A DNA stretch of 13,632 nt from Nitrospira sp. (GTDB taxonomy: Bacteria; Nitrospirota; Nitrospiria; Nitrospirales; Nitrospiraceae): NCBI GenBank assembly GCA_025360665.1, contig JANYBU010000001.1, forward strand, positions 1 to 13,632, in the 5' to 3' direction. Position numbers and translations under genes: made by a program. Below are positions 12,911-13,632 of the stretch, piece by piece; position 1 is the stretch's first letter, and each line of letters begins with the position of its first letter. The notes under the pieces are model-generated. The model was not told where the DNA came from. It searched no databases and saw nothing but the letters and a program-made list of their open reading frames with translations.

Positions 12911-13632
12911 CCAATGCCTCCCCCACTTCTCTAATCCCAATCAATTCAATCCCATCGATAGGTTCCAGCTTGGCCAAATTCCGTTCCGGCAACAGGCAGC
13001 GTTTGAATCCCATCTTTGCCGCTTCACGAATCCTCATCTCAGCCTGACTGATCGCGCGCACTTCACCGCCGAGCCCCACCTCGCCCAACACCAACAATCC
13101 CGGCTCAATCGGCACTTCGCGCAAACTCGACGTGACCGCCGCCACAATGCCCAAATCGATGGCCGGCTCATCGATATGCATCCCACCGACGACATTTACA
13201 TAGACGTCTTGTCCGGAGAGATGCATACCCAGCCGCTTCTCCATGACCGCGAGCAACAGCGATACCCGATTCTGCTCCACGCCATTCGCCATGCGTTTCG
13301 GCATCGCATAACTCGTGGAGGACACCAATGCTTGTAGTTCGACCAGGATTGGCCGCGATCCTTCGAGACTGGATACCACCACCGATCCCGTCGTGCGTTG
13401 GGACCGTTCCGCCAGGAATAACTCGGAGGGGTTGCTCACTTCCTCCAACCCGGAATCTTTCATTTCGAACACGCCGATCTCGTTGGTCGAGCCAAAGCGA
13501 TTCTTCACCGCGCGAAGAATACGAAAACTGTGGCCCTTGTCTCCTTCAAAATAGAGCACCGTATCGACGATATGTTCCAACAGCCGCGGTCCGGCGATCG
13601 CGCCTTCTTTGGTGACATGCCCAATGATGAAG
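12894..13632 (-). CDS. radA: DNA repair protein RadA, C-terminal part (5' end outside window)
   Basis: The frame is open from the right edge (FIIGHVTKEGAIAGPRLLEH) to TAG at 12894-12896, giving about 245 residues. The RadA-specific KNRFG motif lies in RAVKNRFGSTNEIGVF. The Lon-protease-like C-terminal domain follows, with DVYVNVVGGMHIDEPAIDLG. RadA (Sms) is a RecA-like ATPase and branch-migration helicase that helps process recombination intermediates. The zinc finger and Walker A motif lie beyond the window, so only the C-terminal part can be checked; it looks intact. Its end overlaps the start of the LolA-like gene by 17 bp, suggesting coupled translation. Confidence 0.95.
   Translation of the reverse strand, partial: FIIGHVTKEGAIAGPRLLEHIVDTVLYFEGDKGHSFRILRAVKNRFGSTNEIGVFEMKDSGLEEVSNPSELFLAERSQRTTGSVVVSSLEGSRPILVELQALVSSTSYAMPKRMANGVEQNRVSLLLAVMEKRLGMHLSGQDVYVNVVGGMHIDEPAIDLGIVAAVTSSLREVPIEPGLLVLGEVGLGGEVRAISQAEMRIREAAKMGFKRCLLPERNLAKLEPIDGIELIGIREVGEALDVVLA
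12917..12924 (-). promoter_or_regulatory. Ribosome binding site GGGGGAGG for the LolA-like gene, inside radA
   Basis: GGGGGAGG on the minus strand ends 6 bases before the ATG at 12910. It lies within the last codons of radA and decides the start of the overlapping gene. Confidence 0.65.

Overview
The window looks like a chromosomal segment of a GC-rich Gram-negative bacterium, most likely Nitrospira or a close relative (phylum Nitrospirota). That assignment is inference. It rests on the GC-rich codon use, the iron-sulfur SdhB variant, the envelope and lipoprotein genes, and the dispersed intergenic repeats, which resemble those I associate with Nitrospira genomes. No rRNA or other phylogenetic marker is present.

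Layout: every cellular gene lies on the minus strand, so it reads from right to left. At the right edge is the C-terminal part of radA (DNA repair ATPase), overlapped by a LolA-like lipoprotein gene. A 9-bp-periodic palindromic repeat follows, then tsaB (t6A tRNA modification), a second palindromic element, rimI (ribosomal protein S18 acetyltransferase), a small YdcH/DUF465 gene and tatC (Tat translocase). Another 9-bp-repeat palindrome separates tatC from a secreted seven-blade beta-propeller gene, a cyclophilin-type peptidyl-prolyl isomerase gene and an unrecognised lipoprotein gene. After a 330-bp spacer with a long hairpin comes a 3.4-kb AsmA-like envelope gene, then an M24 (Xaa-Pro) peptidase, an SdhB-like iron-sulfur subunit and archease. 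The only plus-strand gene is the last 43 codons of an IS30-type transposase at the left edge.

Functionally these are mostly housekeeping and envelope genes: translation quality (tsaB, rimI), DNA repair (radA), protein export and folding (tatC, propeller, cyclophilin), outer-envelope maintenance (AsmA-like, two lipoproteins), peptide turnover, and succinate/fumarate redox chemistry. I see no defence system, CRISPR array, biosynthetic cluster, tRNA or rRNA.

The unusual material is in the junctions. One repeat family consists of imperfect palindromes with a shared TAGCAGGATGCTG-type end. In some copies the core is two facing arms of 9-bp tandem units. Two genes (tatC and the LolA-like gene) take their stop codon from the end of such an element. 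A second family consists of short 7-bp-periodic arrays at five gene junctions. Two of these arrays encode parts of lipoprotein signal peptides, and one supplies a ribosome binding site and start codon. Two protein-level oddities also stand out: SdhB has an extra cysteine predicted to change the [3Fe-4S] centre, and TatC lacks the conserved N-terminal glutamate of the signal-peptide binding site.
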